Shown: positions 1 through 6,603 of the stretch, in pieces
How the letters are laid out: the number at the start of each line of letters is the position of its first letter
How positions within the stretch are numbered: position 1 is the stretch's first letter
NCBI GenBank assembly: GCA_036752825.1
Contig: DAIORV010000115.1
Coordinates: 1 to 6,961 of the forward strand
Reading direction: 5' to 3'
Length of the DNA: 6,961 nt
Origin: UBA5177 sp002413265
GTDB taxonomy: Bacteria; Chloroflexota; UBA5177
Notes under the pieces: generated by a model
The model's input: the letters and a program-made list of their open reading frames with translations, nothing else
Databases searched by the model: none
Told to the model about the DNA's origin: nothing
Made by a program: the position numbers and the translations under genes

Positions 1-54
1 TTTGCGGATATGTCAATAGGAATGGGCGATATTGTTCGAGCGAGCAGTCTATAG
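1..54 (+). other. Possible 3' tail of an upstream gene (open frame to the left edge)
   Basis: Reading from base 1, a frame is open from the window edge and stops at TAG 52-54, giving FADMSIGMGDIVRASSL. A second frame is also open and stops at TAG 63-65, so the sequence alone does not decide which, if either, is coding. The idea that a gene ends here rests mainly on the terminator-like hairpin at 117-140, which would sit at a normal distance downstream. No family is recognisable in so short a tail. Confidence 0.2.
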
Positions 55-81
55 CAATGGCATAGTCAAGCGGTACGAATC

Positions 82-129
82 ATGAGTACACTGGAGAGTG
101 ATACAAGGGCAGCAAGAAACGCCGGTTGA
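82..129 (+). other. Candidate 15-codon leader ORF overlapping the helicase start
   Basis: ATG at 82 opens a frame encoding MSTLESDTRAARNAG and stops at TGA 127-129. It overlaps the helicase start (GTG 98) in a different frame. Its stop codon falls exactly in the turn of the inverted repeat at 117-140, so a ribosome finishing this peptide would unfold the hairpin. The only ribosome-binding candidate is a weak AAGCGG at 68-73. It may be chance, or it may show that the true helicase start is ATG 82 with a frame difference in this sequence. There is no amino-acid run of the kind found in classical attenuator leader peptides. Confidence 0.2.
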
Positions 130-2446
130 ACCGGCGTTTTCTCATTTCTTTCCGTTTAGTTTCGATCCGTTTCAGCTCGAGGCGATGAGCCACATCCGAG
201 ACGGCCGTTCGGTCATGGTGGCGGCGCCAACCAGCTCCGGGAAGACGCTCGTAGCGGAATATGCCCTGTGGCGCGCCGTCACGGGTGGATCACGTGCCAT
301 TTACACCACACCGATCAAGGCGCTTTCGAATCAGAAACGGCGCGATCTTGAAGCGCTCTTTCCCGGCAAGGTAGGTCTGCTGACGGGGGACCGCAGCGAG
401 AATCCCGATGCACCCATTGTCGTGATGACGACCGAGGTACTGCGCAACATGTTGGTCGAAGATACCGATGCGTTGCACTGGACGTCGTGCGTCGTCTTCG
501 ACGAGGTGCATTACCTGGCCGATCAGGACCGCGGCACGGTATGGGAGGAATCGATCATCACCTGTCCCCGCCACGTGCAGTTGGTTTGTCTGTCGGCCAC
601 CATCGCAAACGCCGAAGAGATCGCCAGTTGGATCAGCGAGACACATCGGGAAATTGCGCTGGTGCGTCACGATGAGCGACCGGTCCCGCTCGAGCACTAT
701 TACTTCACGCAAGGGCAGCTCCACCTGGTCCGTGACGAGTGGAGCGAGCGGCGAGCGATGTTCCCACGCGAAGGCCGCCTCCAGGCGCCGCATCCGGCGG
801 ACGTACTGCATGCTATGAATCGCGCCAATCTCCTGCCGGCGATCTGGTTTGCGTTTTCACGCGCTGCCGCGGAGTGGGCGGCGGAGGCCTGCGTCAAATC
901 CGCGCCCCCTCCCACCGCTCGGCAACACGAGCGAATTGAGGAACAGATCGCCTGGACACTCGACATCCTCCCCAGCGAGGATCGCAATCTCCCCCAACTC
1001 TCGACCTTGATTCACCTGCTCCGGCATGGCGTGGGATTTCATCATGCCGGGCTGTTGCCCCCGCTCAAGGAAATGGTGGAACGGCTCTTTAACGATGGCC
1101 TGATGTCGGTCGTCTGTGCCACCGACACGCTGGCAGTTGGCATCAATATGCCGGCGCGCACGGTCGTGATCAGCAGCCTCTCGCGTCCCTTCGGGGGCCT
1201 GCTCACTCCGAACGACTTCAGCCAGCTCACAGGCCGGGCCGGCCGGCGGGGAATCGACGAGCGGGGCGGCGTGGTCATGCTGCCGGCGAAGTTCTACGCC
1301 TTCGAGGAGGCGTATCGGGACGTGTCCGGACCGCTCCTGCCGGTCATGAGCGCCTTCCGCCTGCGGTACAGCACGCTGCTGTCCATCATGGAGGGTCGAG
1401 AAGAGCGCCTCGAAAACCTGGTTCAGTCGAGTCTGCGGCAGTATCAGATGAAGGCCAAAGCCCGGCAGGCAGCGTTGCAGGCCGATGAAATCCGGCAGGC
1501 GCTCCAGTTGAACGATGAGGACGAAGAGCAGATCGCGCTCAACGAGTACCTGGTCCTCCAGTCGGAGTTATCACTCGCCGAGAAGGAGCAGAAACGCGCC
1601 CGAAACGCACGAGCCAAGGTCAAAAATTCACAGACGACTCGCCGCTACGAGCGCGCGCGAGACGAGCGAGAACGGTTGGTGCGGGAGGTACGTGGTCACC
1701 GAGCACACGGCACGGCCATAGTCACCGAGCGCGAAGATCCGGCTCGCCTGAATGCATTGCGGCGCTTACACTCCCTGCAGGGAATCATTCGTCAGGCGGA
1801 ACGCGAGTCCGACCAGGAAGCATCGGAGACTGCGGCCGCGGTCCGTGCCGTGCTTTCGCGCCTGGGGTATGTCGGCACGAAGGGTCTGGCCCGGAAGGCG
1901 CGGGGTCTACGCGAGGTGGTGGCTCCATCGGGCATCGTCCTGAGCGAGCTGTACGAAAGCGGAGCATTCGACCGACTGGGGCCGGAAGAGCTGGCCGAGG
2001 CGGTGAGTTGGTTCGCGAGCGATGCCAGGCGGCGACGCGATAATGGCTATCGACTGTCCAGGAATTTAGCGCGCTTACGGCGGCAGGCCGTGGACACCTA
2101 TACCAAGATCGCTGCCATGGAAGAGACCGAAGGAATCGAACTGGCACAAGGTCCCAGCCCCTGGTTTTACGGTGTGGCGTATGCCTGGTGTCATGGCGAC
2201 TCAATCGAGGACATCACGACACGCATCGAAATGGGCGAGGGCGACGTGGTGGGCGTGCTGAACAAGACCGTCGATCTGCTCGATCAACTCGAAAGCATGT
2301 TGATCCAGTACGGGGATCACCGTCTGATCGCGACCTCGAGTGACGCGCGTCGGCTGTTAGTGCGTGGCCTGGTGGCCATGGTGCGGTCGGGCGATCGGTT
2401 CGTCGAGCCGGAGATCGAGAGCCCTGTTTTGCGGACGGTGCCGTAA
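98..2446 (+). CDS. Ski2/Mtr4-like DExH-box helicase with DSHCT-type C-terminus (HelY-like)
   Basis: This is an ATP-dependent superfamily 2 helicase of the Ski2/Mtr4 group, expected to unwind structured RNA in the cytoplasm. Motifs seen in order: Q-motif FDPFQ (residues 22-26), Walker A APTSSGKT (43-50), Ia TPIKALSNQK (71-80), TTEVLRN (111-117), Walker B DEVH (135-138), SAT (166-168), motif V ATDTLAVGINMP (341-352) and motif VI QLTGRAGRRG (376-385). All catalytic residues are intact. A charged, probably helical stretch follows (about 445-560), then a DSHCT-like region (about 590-780) with the characteristic WFYGVAYAW near 689-697. At 782 residues it is shorter than mycobacterial HelY (about 900). 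GTG 98 is the only usable start: TGA at 83-85 closes the frame upstream, and the next in-frame start (ATG 185, residue 30) would delete the Q-motif. The Shine-Dalgarno is poor, with GGAG 93-96 only one base from GTG. The gene converges on the cyclase gene with a 17-base gap. Family assignment is firm; the substrate is inferred. Confidence 0.95.
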   Translation: MIQGQQETPVEPAFSHFFPFSFDPFQLEAMSHIRDGRSVMVAAPTSSGKTLVAEYALWRAVTGGSRAIYTTPIKALSNQKRRDLEALFPGKVGLLTGDRSENPDAPIVVMTTEVLRNMLVEDTDALHWTSCVVFDEVHYLADQDRGTVWEESIITCPRHVQLVCLSATIANAEEIASWISETHREIALVRHDERPVPLEHYYFTQGQLHLVRDEWSERRAMFPREGRLQAPHPADVLHAMNRANLLPAIWFAFSRAAAEWAAEACVKSAPPPTARQHERIEEQIAWTLDILPSEDRNLPQLSTLIHLLRHGVGFHHAGLLPPLKEMVERLFNDGLMSVVCATDTLAVGINMPARTVVISSLSRPFGGLLTPNDFSQLTGRAGRRGIDERGGVVMLPAKFYAFEEAYRDVSGPLLPVMSAFRLRYSTLLSIMEGREERLENLVQSSLRQYQMKAKARQAALQADEIRQALQLNDEDEEQIALNEYLVLQSELSLAEKEQKRARNARAKVKNSQTTRRYERARDERERLVREVRGHRAHGTAIVTEREDPARLNALRRLHSLQGIIRQAERESDQEASETAAAVRAVLSRLGYVGTKGLARKARGLREVVAPSGIVLSELYESGAFDRLGPEELAEAVSWFASDARRRRDNGYRLSRNLARLRRQAVDTYTKIAAMEETEGIELAQGPSPWFYGVAYAWCHGDSIEDITTRIEMGEGDVVGVLNKTVDLLDQLESMLIQYGDHRLIATSSDARRLLVRGLVAMVRSGDRFVEPEIESPVLRTVP
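117..140 (+). terminator. Rho-independent-terminator-like hairpin inside the first helicase codons
   Basis: AACGCCGGTT (118-127) and AACCGGCGTT (129-138) are perfect reverse complements around a single G. In practice this makes a CG-rich stem with a TTGAA loop, extended by A117-T139 and followed by TTTT (137-140) and a pyrimidine-rich run. A-tract, GC stem and T-tract together are the canonical intrinsic terminator layout. It lies within helicase codons 7-15. It could end transcription of an upstream gene, or attenuate the helicase transcript itself. The structure is seen directly; its activity is inferred. Confidence 0.6.
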
Positions 2447-2463
2447 AGGGCGGGAGCGGGCGT

Positions 2464-5400
2464 TCAGGCCGGCTGGGCTTCCAGGGTGGCCAGCGCACGG
2501 CGGGACTGTAGCTCGGCTGTAATCTGCTGTGCTTCGAGGCGGTCCTTGGCGGCGGATTCCGGCCGGTTATCTCGATCGTCCAGGGTGGCCATCGAGGTCA
2601 AGATTCCAGGTAGATAGGGCAGCATACCGTTCCGGCGGTAGTAGTCCAGAGCGGCATCGAGGTAGGTTCGGGCCCGTTCCAGGTCGCCTTGCTGTGTGGC
2701 ATTGTCCCCCAGCGAATGAGAGAGCAACGCCGCCAGATAGTCGTCTTCGAAGGTCCGGGCTCTGCTCAAGAACTCTTCCATCTCTCCAATGGCCGAGGAA
2801 CCTGAAGTGTGTATGCGGCTCATGGCTAGACCCGCCCGGATGCGGTTCCGGAGCCACTCGCTGAAGACCTTACTCGAGTCCGCCCGTTTCCCCGACTCCT
2901 CCAGAACCGCCTCGGCCTGGGCCCACGATCCGTGCTGGAGATAGCCCATGCCGGTGCTGTACTCGCTGTAAATGGCACATTCGTAGCCATTCACACTATC
3001 CGCGAGCTGCGCGCCACGACGGCTGCATTCTAGACCGCGCTCGAAGTCTCCCATATCGAAGTACATATGGGCTCCAGCCGACAAGACATCGGCCTCTTTG
3101 ACCGGTGAGTCGATCCGCTGCACGATGTCGAGCGCGTGTTCGAATGCTGCCTGGGCCGGCGCGAACTCACCCAGGCGGGCGTGTGCCATGGCCTTCATGC
3201 TGACCGAATGCGCCTCGATGTCCTCATAATGGGATTTTCTCGCCAGCTCTATCACGCGGTCGATCTGCACCAACGCCGCACGTGGATTCTGGTCGGTCAG
3301 CGACTCGGTCATGAGGAAGGTCCACGCCAGGACCAGGTTCTCTTCGCCCACTTCTTTGGCGAGTCGATCGCCCTCGGCCAGAGCCGGCACACCAGCTGAC
3401 GGGACGCCGAGATAGAAGTGGACGTTACCGATCCAGTTGAGCGTGTGGGCCAGCCGTCGCACGTCATTGCGTGCCCTGGCTGTTGCCTCCCCTTCCGCCA
3501 AACGCTCCAGTACGATATCGGACGGTACGAGCTTGTATGAGGTACGCGCCCACGAGAGTATGGCGTCAACCAGGGTACCTGGATCGTGATCCGGCATCTT
3601 TTTCAGGGCGGTGTATGCCCGATCGTAATGGTCCGCCGCCTCATGCCACGCGCCGACGCGTTCCGCCTCGACTCCAGCCCGGCCGGCGTATTGGGCGGCG
3701 TGGGGCCAGTCCTCGCCGAGCCAGAAGTGACGTGCGATTAGCGGTGCAAGCTCATCAAGTCGCTGGGGGTAGAGTTCTTCCAGGACGAGGCCCACGCGGC
3801 AGTGATATTCGCGACGACGACGCAGCAGCAGCAGATCGTAGGCTGCCTCCTGGGTGAGGGCGTGCTTGAAGATGTATTCGAGCCGTGGATCGCGCGTCCA
3901 TTCCCGCACGAGCTCTTCCATGGCGAGTCGTTCCAGGTGCATCTGTGGATTATCGATGCGCTCCGTGAGCGGAGCACGATCGGATACGGCGGTCAGCACG
4001 TCATACGGAAACGTCCGTCCGATGACTGCGGCAATCTGGACGACCTGCTTCGTCAGCGTCGGCAACCGATCGATGCGGCTTGTCAACAGACCGAGGAGGG
4101 TATCGGGAATGGCAACGTCGACGATCTCCCGCGTCGCTTGCCAATGACCGCCCTCTTGCACGAGGTAGCCGGCGTCGATTAACGATCGTATGACCTCCTC
4201 CAGAAAGAAAGGGTTGCCTTCCGATTTGCGCAGCATCAGACCTCGGATGGTCTCCGGCAGCTCTTCGACGTAGAGCAGGTTCCCCAGCAGTTGCTGGGAG
4301 TTCGTGGCCGAGAGCGGCTCCAGATTGAGGCGCAAGAATGACGGCCCGAGTGCGCTCTCGATCCGTTCCAACGTGTTCCAACTCGCGGCGTGCCGGTCGG
4401 GGCGAAGGACCGCAACCAGCAGGATGGGGTGGAGATTGACCAGATCGGACACCGCGCTCAGGAGCTCGAGTGACGCTTCATCAGCCCAATGGAGATCGTC
4501 GAAGACCAGCACGACCGGAGATGCATGCGCCACGGCGGCGAGATACTCCCGCACAGCATCTGCAATGCCCTGGGTGATTTCGATACGCTGGCGATCGGCC
4601 GATGACGCGGACGTGGCATCGCTCTCGATGCCCAGCAGTGCTTCCAGAAACACGAGGGTCGAGTCGGGGAGGTGATATTTCAGCCACTCCTGCCGCAGAC
4701 TTGCGCGTGCCGTCGCGGGGGGTGTGGTGTCGTGAGCCCCGATCTGCCCACGCAGCATCTGGCGCCACGGATAGTACGGGACCGTCTGGCCGTACGACAT
4801 GGCTCGCCCTTCCATCCACATGATGTGAGGGCTCGTACCGGCGGCGACGCTTCTGAGTTCGGCGATCAATCGAGACTTGCCGAGTCCTGCTTCACCCACG
4901 ATCGATATCATCGTTCCTCGACCATCCACGGCCCCCTGCATCCCATGGCGCAGTCGTTCTAGTTCGATGTCGCGCCCGACGAGTGCCGAGGCAATACCCT
5001 CGAGACCACGGGTCTTGACCGGGAGGCTCTTCAAGCCCACGACCTCATAGGCGTCGATCGGCGCGGACTTCCCCTTGACCTCGAGCGGCCCTCGTGGAGT
5101 TACATCGAAGACGCGACTGATGAAGTGATACGTCTCCCCGCTCACCAGCACGGTACCGGGGGTCGCGGCCGATTGCATGCGGGCGGCCACGTTCACGGTG
5201 TCACCCATGGCGGTGTACTCGGTGTGGCTTTCATCCCCCACGGTGGTGAGGACGGCGAGACCGGTGTTGATTCCAACTCGCACGCCAAATTCGAGCCCGT
5301 AGGCCTCCGCGACGGTTCGCGCATATTGCTCCGCCGCTTCCTGGATGGCGAGACCGGCCAGCACCGCGCGCTCCGGGTCGTCTTCATGGGCGACGGGGGC

Positions 5401-5682
5401 GCCGAATATCGCCAATACCGCATCGCCCAGCAGGCGAGCAACCGTTCCACCGTAACGAGACACCGCGCTATTGAACTGGGCAAAGGCCCCGTTCATGATC
5501 TCGGTAATCTGTTCCGGATCCAGCAATTCGCCCAGGGCGGTCGATCCGATGACGTCCGCGAAGAGCACGGTGACGAGTTTGCGCTCTCCCTCGGCAGGGC
5601 GAGACACCGCAAGCGTGGCTCCGCAGTTCGAGCAGAATCTGGCGCCGTCGGGATGCGCGGTCCGACATTGTGGGCAGTTCAT
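2464..5682 (-). CDS. Zinc-ribbon / class III nucleotide cyclase / AAA ATPase / TPR signalling protein
   Basis: This is a large cytoplasmic signalling protein, probably making cAMP from ATP under control of an ATPase and a protein-binding tail. No membrane segment is evident. Residues 1-24 form a zinc ribbon (C3, C6, C17, C20). Residues about 34-215 are the cyclase domain, with metal-binding D43 (FADVIGST) and D87 (LLGDAVLAIFG), transition-state N164 and R168 (TVNVAARM), and Thr157 at the substrate-aspartate position, as in class IIIb cyclases. Arg83 occupies the usual substrate-lysine position. Residues about 234-480 are an AAA/STAND-like ATPase with Walker A GEAGLGKS (263-270) and Walker B VVLVFDDLHWAD (390-401). 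A probable winged-helix region follows, and from about 640 to 1060 there are helical TPR-like repeats. ATG 5682 is chosen because AAGGGA lies 5 bases upstream and the zinc ribbon starts at once. Full length, with no frameshift. Related proteins are often annotated as adenylate cyclase or transcriptional activator. The domain calls are firm; cAMP rather than cGMP, and the stimulus, are inferred. Confidence 0.93.
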   Translation of the reverse strand: MNCPQCRTAHPDGARFCSNCGATLAVSRPAEGERKLVTVLFADVIGSTALGELLDPEQITEIMNGAFAQFNSAVSRYGGTVARLLGDAVLAIFGAPVAHEDDPERAVLAGLAIQEAAEQYARTVAEAYGLEFGVRVGINTGLAVLTTVGDESHTEYTAMGDTVNVAARMQSAATPGTVLVSGETYHFISRVFDVTPRGPLEVKGKSAPIDAYEVVGLKSLPVKTRGLEGIASALVGRDIELERLRHGMQGAVDGRGTMISIVGEAGLGKSRLIAELRSVAAGTSPHIMWMEGRAMSYGQTVPYYPWRQMLRGQIGAHDTTPPATARASLRQEWLKYHLPDSTLVFLEALLGIESDATSASSADRQRIEITQGIADAVREYLAAVAHASPVVLVFDDLHWADEASLELLSAVSDLVNLHPILLVAVLRPDRHAASWNTLERIESALGPSFLRLNLEPLSATNSQQLLGNLLYVEELPETIRGLMLRKSEGNPFFLEEVIRSLIDAGYLVQEGGHWQATREIVDVAIPDTLLGLLTSRIDRLPTLTKQVVQIAAVIGRTFPYDVLTAVSDRAPLTERIDNPQMHLERLAMEELVREWTRDPRLEYIFKHALTQEAAYDLLLLRRRREYHCRVGLVLEELYPQRLDELAPLIARHFWLGEDWPHAAQYAGRAGVEAERVGAWHEAADHYDRAYTALKKMPDHDPGTLVDAILSWARTSYKLVPSDIVLERLAEGEATARARNDVRRLAHTLNWIGNVHFYLGVPSAGVPALAEGDRLAKEVGEENLVLAWTFLMTESLTDQNPRAALVQIDRVIELARKSHYEDIEAHSVSMKAMAHARLGEFAPAQAAFEHALDIVQRIDSPVKEADVLSAGAHMYFDMGDFERGLECSRRGAQLADSVNGYECAIYSEYSTGMGYLQHGSWAQAEAVLEESGKRADSSKVFSEWLRNRIRAGLAMSRIHTSGSSAIGEMEEFLSRARTFEDDYLAALLSHSLGDNATQQGDLERARTYLDAALDYYRRNGMLPYLPGILTSMATLDDRDNRPESAAKDRLEAQQITAELQSRRALATLEAQPA

Positions 5683-5687
5683 GTGCG

Positions 5688-5693
5688 TCCCTT
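5688..5693 (-). promoter_or_regulatory. Shine-Dalgarno of the cyclase-ATPase gene
   Basis: On the minus strand AAGGGA (5693 down to 5688) precedes ATG 5682 by 5 bases. It supports this start over any internal one. Confidence 0.6.
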
Positions 5694-5694
5694 G

Positions 5695-5710
5695 ACAAGC
5701 TTCCGCTTGT
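5695..5710 (-). promoter_or_regulatory. GNRA-capped hairpin in the leader of the cyclase mRNA
   Basis: On the minus-strand transcript ACAAGC pairs with GCTTGT across a GGAA loop, giving six base pairs closed by a GNRA-class tetraloop. The stem ends one base before the Shine-Dalgarno AAGGGA. It could tune ribosome access or be a protein-binding or processing site. On the plus strand the same bases overlap a TTGACA (5692-5697), but no convincing -10 element follows at 16-18 bases. Confidence 0.4.
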
Positions 5711-5737
5711 GCGGTTCATGTTACTGCACGCAGCCTC

Positions 5738-5747
5738 TCGAATTCGA
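5738..5747. repeat. 10-bp perfect palindrome upstream of the cyclase gene
   Basis: TCGAATTCGA is fully self-complementary and lies about 55 bases upstream of the cyclase start. It is a possible dimeric regulator site. A 10-bp palindrome can also arise by chance, so operator function is only inferred. Confidence 0.3.
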
Positions 5748-5768
5748 ACCTCGTGTGATGTATCGGGT

Positions 5769-5779
5769 GCGAGGCTCGC
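5769..5779. repeat. 11-bp inverted repeat upstream of the cyclase gene
   Basis: GCGAG and CTCGC flank one central G. The site lies 21 bases beyond the 10-bp palindrome, so their centres are about 31 bases (three helical turns) apart. It could be a second operator half; no binding protein can be named. Confidence 0.25.
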
Positions 5780-5878
5780 GTGTATTTGGGCCGGCCAGGT
5801 CAGTGAGTGCCGGGGAAACGCGCCGGCGGCGGAGTCTCCCATGCCGCCCTACCACCTAAGTCTCGCTTCGCGTGATGC

Positions 5879-5899
5879 GCCTGGGGATGCATTCCAGGC
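5879..5899 (-). terminator. Weak hairpin downstream of the LuxR-type gene
   Basis: GCCTGG and CCAGGC form a 6-bp stem around a 9-base loop, starting 19 bases after the stop of the LuxR-type gene on the minus strand. No T-run follows, so this is not a canonical intrinsic terminator. Transcription may continue toward the cyclase gene. Confidence 0.3.
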
Positions 5900-5918
5900 A
5901 AGCTCGCTGCAAAAGACT

Positions 5919-6176
5919 TTAGTGCCCGAATGGCTGGCGCTCCGACATGTCAATGCCAAACCCGAGTTCGAGGGCACGCATCGCGACCTCCGTCCGACTC
6001 TTGGCTTTCAACTTTCGGCGCAGAGCCACTCCGCTCTGGCGAACCACCGAGTGGGAGATCCCGAGGTGAACCGCTATTTCCCAATCGCGATCGCCACGCA
6101 TGATTCCGTTCAGCACGGCCAGTTCTCGATCGGACATCTGTGCCAGCACTTTCTGCCTCCGGTATTCCTGCCACAT
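5919..6176 (-). CDS. Stand-alone LuxR/GerE-type helix-turn-helix protein
   Basis: This small DNA-binding protein of 85 residues consists almost wholly of a LuxR C-terminal type helix-turn-helix, aligning from MSDRELAVL (14-22) to about residue 74. Family landmarks are E18, G28, the EIA triplet (33-35), LGIS (38-41) and the RRKL tail (53-56), followed by SRTE (60-63), which is also typical of the family. The recognition helix departs from the usual TVKTHV, reading VVRQSG at 44-49. There is no receiver, PAS or autoinducer-binding domain. An in-frame TGA lies five codons upstream of ATG 6176, so the missing N-terminus is not just a wrong start. The ribosome site (GGGAA) is weak. The target and signal are unknown. 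It may be a genuine minimal regulator like GerE or the remnant of a longer response regulator. It lies 236 bases upstream of the cyclase gene on the same strand. Confidence 0.8.
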   Translation of the reverse strand: MWQEYRRQKVLAQMSDRELAVLNGIMRGDRDWEIAVHLGISHSVVRQSGVALRRKLKAKSRTEVAMRALELGFGIDMSERQPFGH

Positions 6177-6324
6177 GTTCCCAGTAAGCGCTCAGACATC
6201 GACAATGCAAAGAGTCTTTCGGCGTTGTGTGAGCAGGACGTTCGGCCATTCCGGCGCGGACATGGCCTGCAGTATGGCAACGTATGAGAGGGACACTTTC
6301 CATCTGCACCATGAGGAGCGCGCG
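6177..6324. promoter_or_regulatory. Divergent intergenic region
   Basis: These 148 bases separate the LuxR-type gene (leftward) from the small acidic gene (rightward) and must hold at least one promoter. I found no pair of good -35 and -10 boxes; a TATGAG near 6283 is the nearest -10 candidate on the plus strand, without a clear partner. Overlapping open frames here on both strands look like non-coding shadows. Confidence 0.4.
6313..6318 (+). promoter_or_regulatory. Strong Shine-Dalgarno fixing the start of the small acidic gene
   Basis: GAGGAG lies six bases before ATG 6325. It decides this start over the longer open frame, which begins at 6100 and overlaps the LuxR-type gene. Confidence 0.75.
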
Positions 6325-6603
6325 ATGACCGAGGAGGAACGCACCCGAGAGACGGACCCGAAGTTAGAGGCCGAGGACCAGCTCCTGGGCGCTCAAGCAT
6401 ATTTAGAGGAGACGCTCCATAGCGGCGGTGACGACGAGCGATGGAAAGCTATGACCAGTCTGGAAATAGCGACGCAAGGACGGAATCTCGCACACCTTGC
6501 GAGCCGGGTTCAGGCGCTGGAGGAAATGGTCCGCGTACTGCTCGAGTCCCGGGGAGAGGACATCGCGACTCAACTTGGTGCGATCTCCGAAGCTGATGCA
6601 TGA
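6325..6603 (+). CDS. Small acidic helical protein of unknown function
   Basis: I do not recognise this 92-residue protein. It begins with a very acidic segment (MTEEERTRET), has no signal peptide, membrane segment or cysteine, and is predicted helical throughout. The stretch from about 56 to 75 (HLASRVQALEEMVRVLLE within it) has heptad-like hydrophobic spacing that suggests a short coiled coil, and so a dimer or a protein partner. The start at ATG 6325 is backed by GAGGAG six bases upstream; the same frame is open further back, but that part overlaps the LuxR-type gene antisense and looks non-coding. Its last 34 bases overlap the end of the convergent gene at the right edge. It is divergent from the LuxR-type regulator, which could control it; that is inferred from layout alone. 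Confidence 0.7.
   Translation: MTEEERTRETDPKLEAEDQLLGAQAYLEETLHSGGDDERWKAMTSLEIATQGRNLAHLASRVQALEEMVRVLLESRGEDIATQLGAISEADA

Noticed and set aside
2447..2463. Shared bidirectional terminator between helicase and cyclase genes
   Set aside because: The 17-base gap has no inverted repeat or T-tract, and I saw none just inside either gene end.
5692..5725. TTGACA promoter box on the plus strand
   Set aside because: No acceptable -10 box follows at 16-18 bases, and no plausible gene starts downstream on that strand; the bases are better explained by the leader hairpin and Shine-Dalgarno on the other strand.
5738..5752. tRNA T-arm-like TTCGAA sequences in the spacer on both strands
   Set aside because: The flanking bases do not form the 5-bp T-stem on either strand, and no acceptor or anticodon stem can be drawn.
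5125..5859. 244-codon open frame on the plus strand antisense to the cyclase domain
   Set aside because: The minus-strand frame carries intact cyclase and zinc-ribbon motifs; in GC-rich DNA such antisense frames are expected.
5670..6287. 205-codon open frame on the plus strand across the spacer and antisense to the LuxR-type gene
   Set aside because: It has no recognisable domain, starts inside the cyclase start region, lacks a good ribosome site and runs antisense to a frame with a clear helix-turn-helix.
5950..6312. 120-codon minus-strand frame overlapping the LuxR-type gene, considered as a frameshifted N-terminus of that regulator
   Set aside because: It shows no receiver or sensor motif and its composition is that of an out-of-frame shadow; an in-frame TGA separates it from the helix-turn-helix frame.
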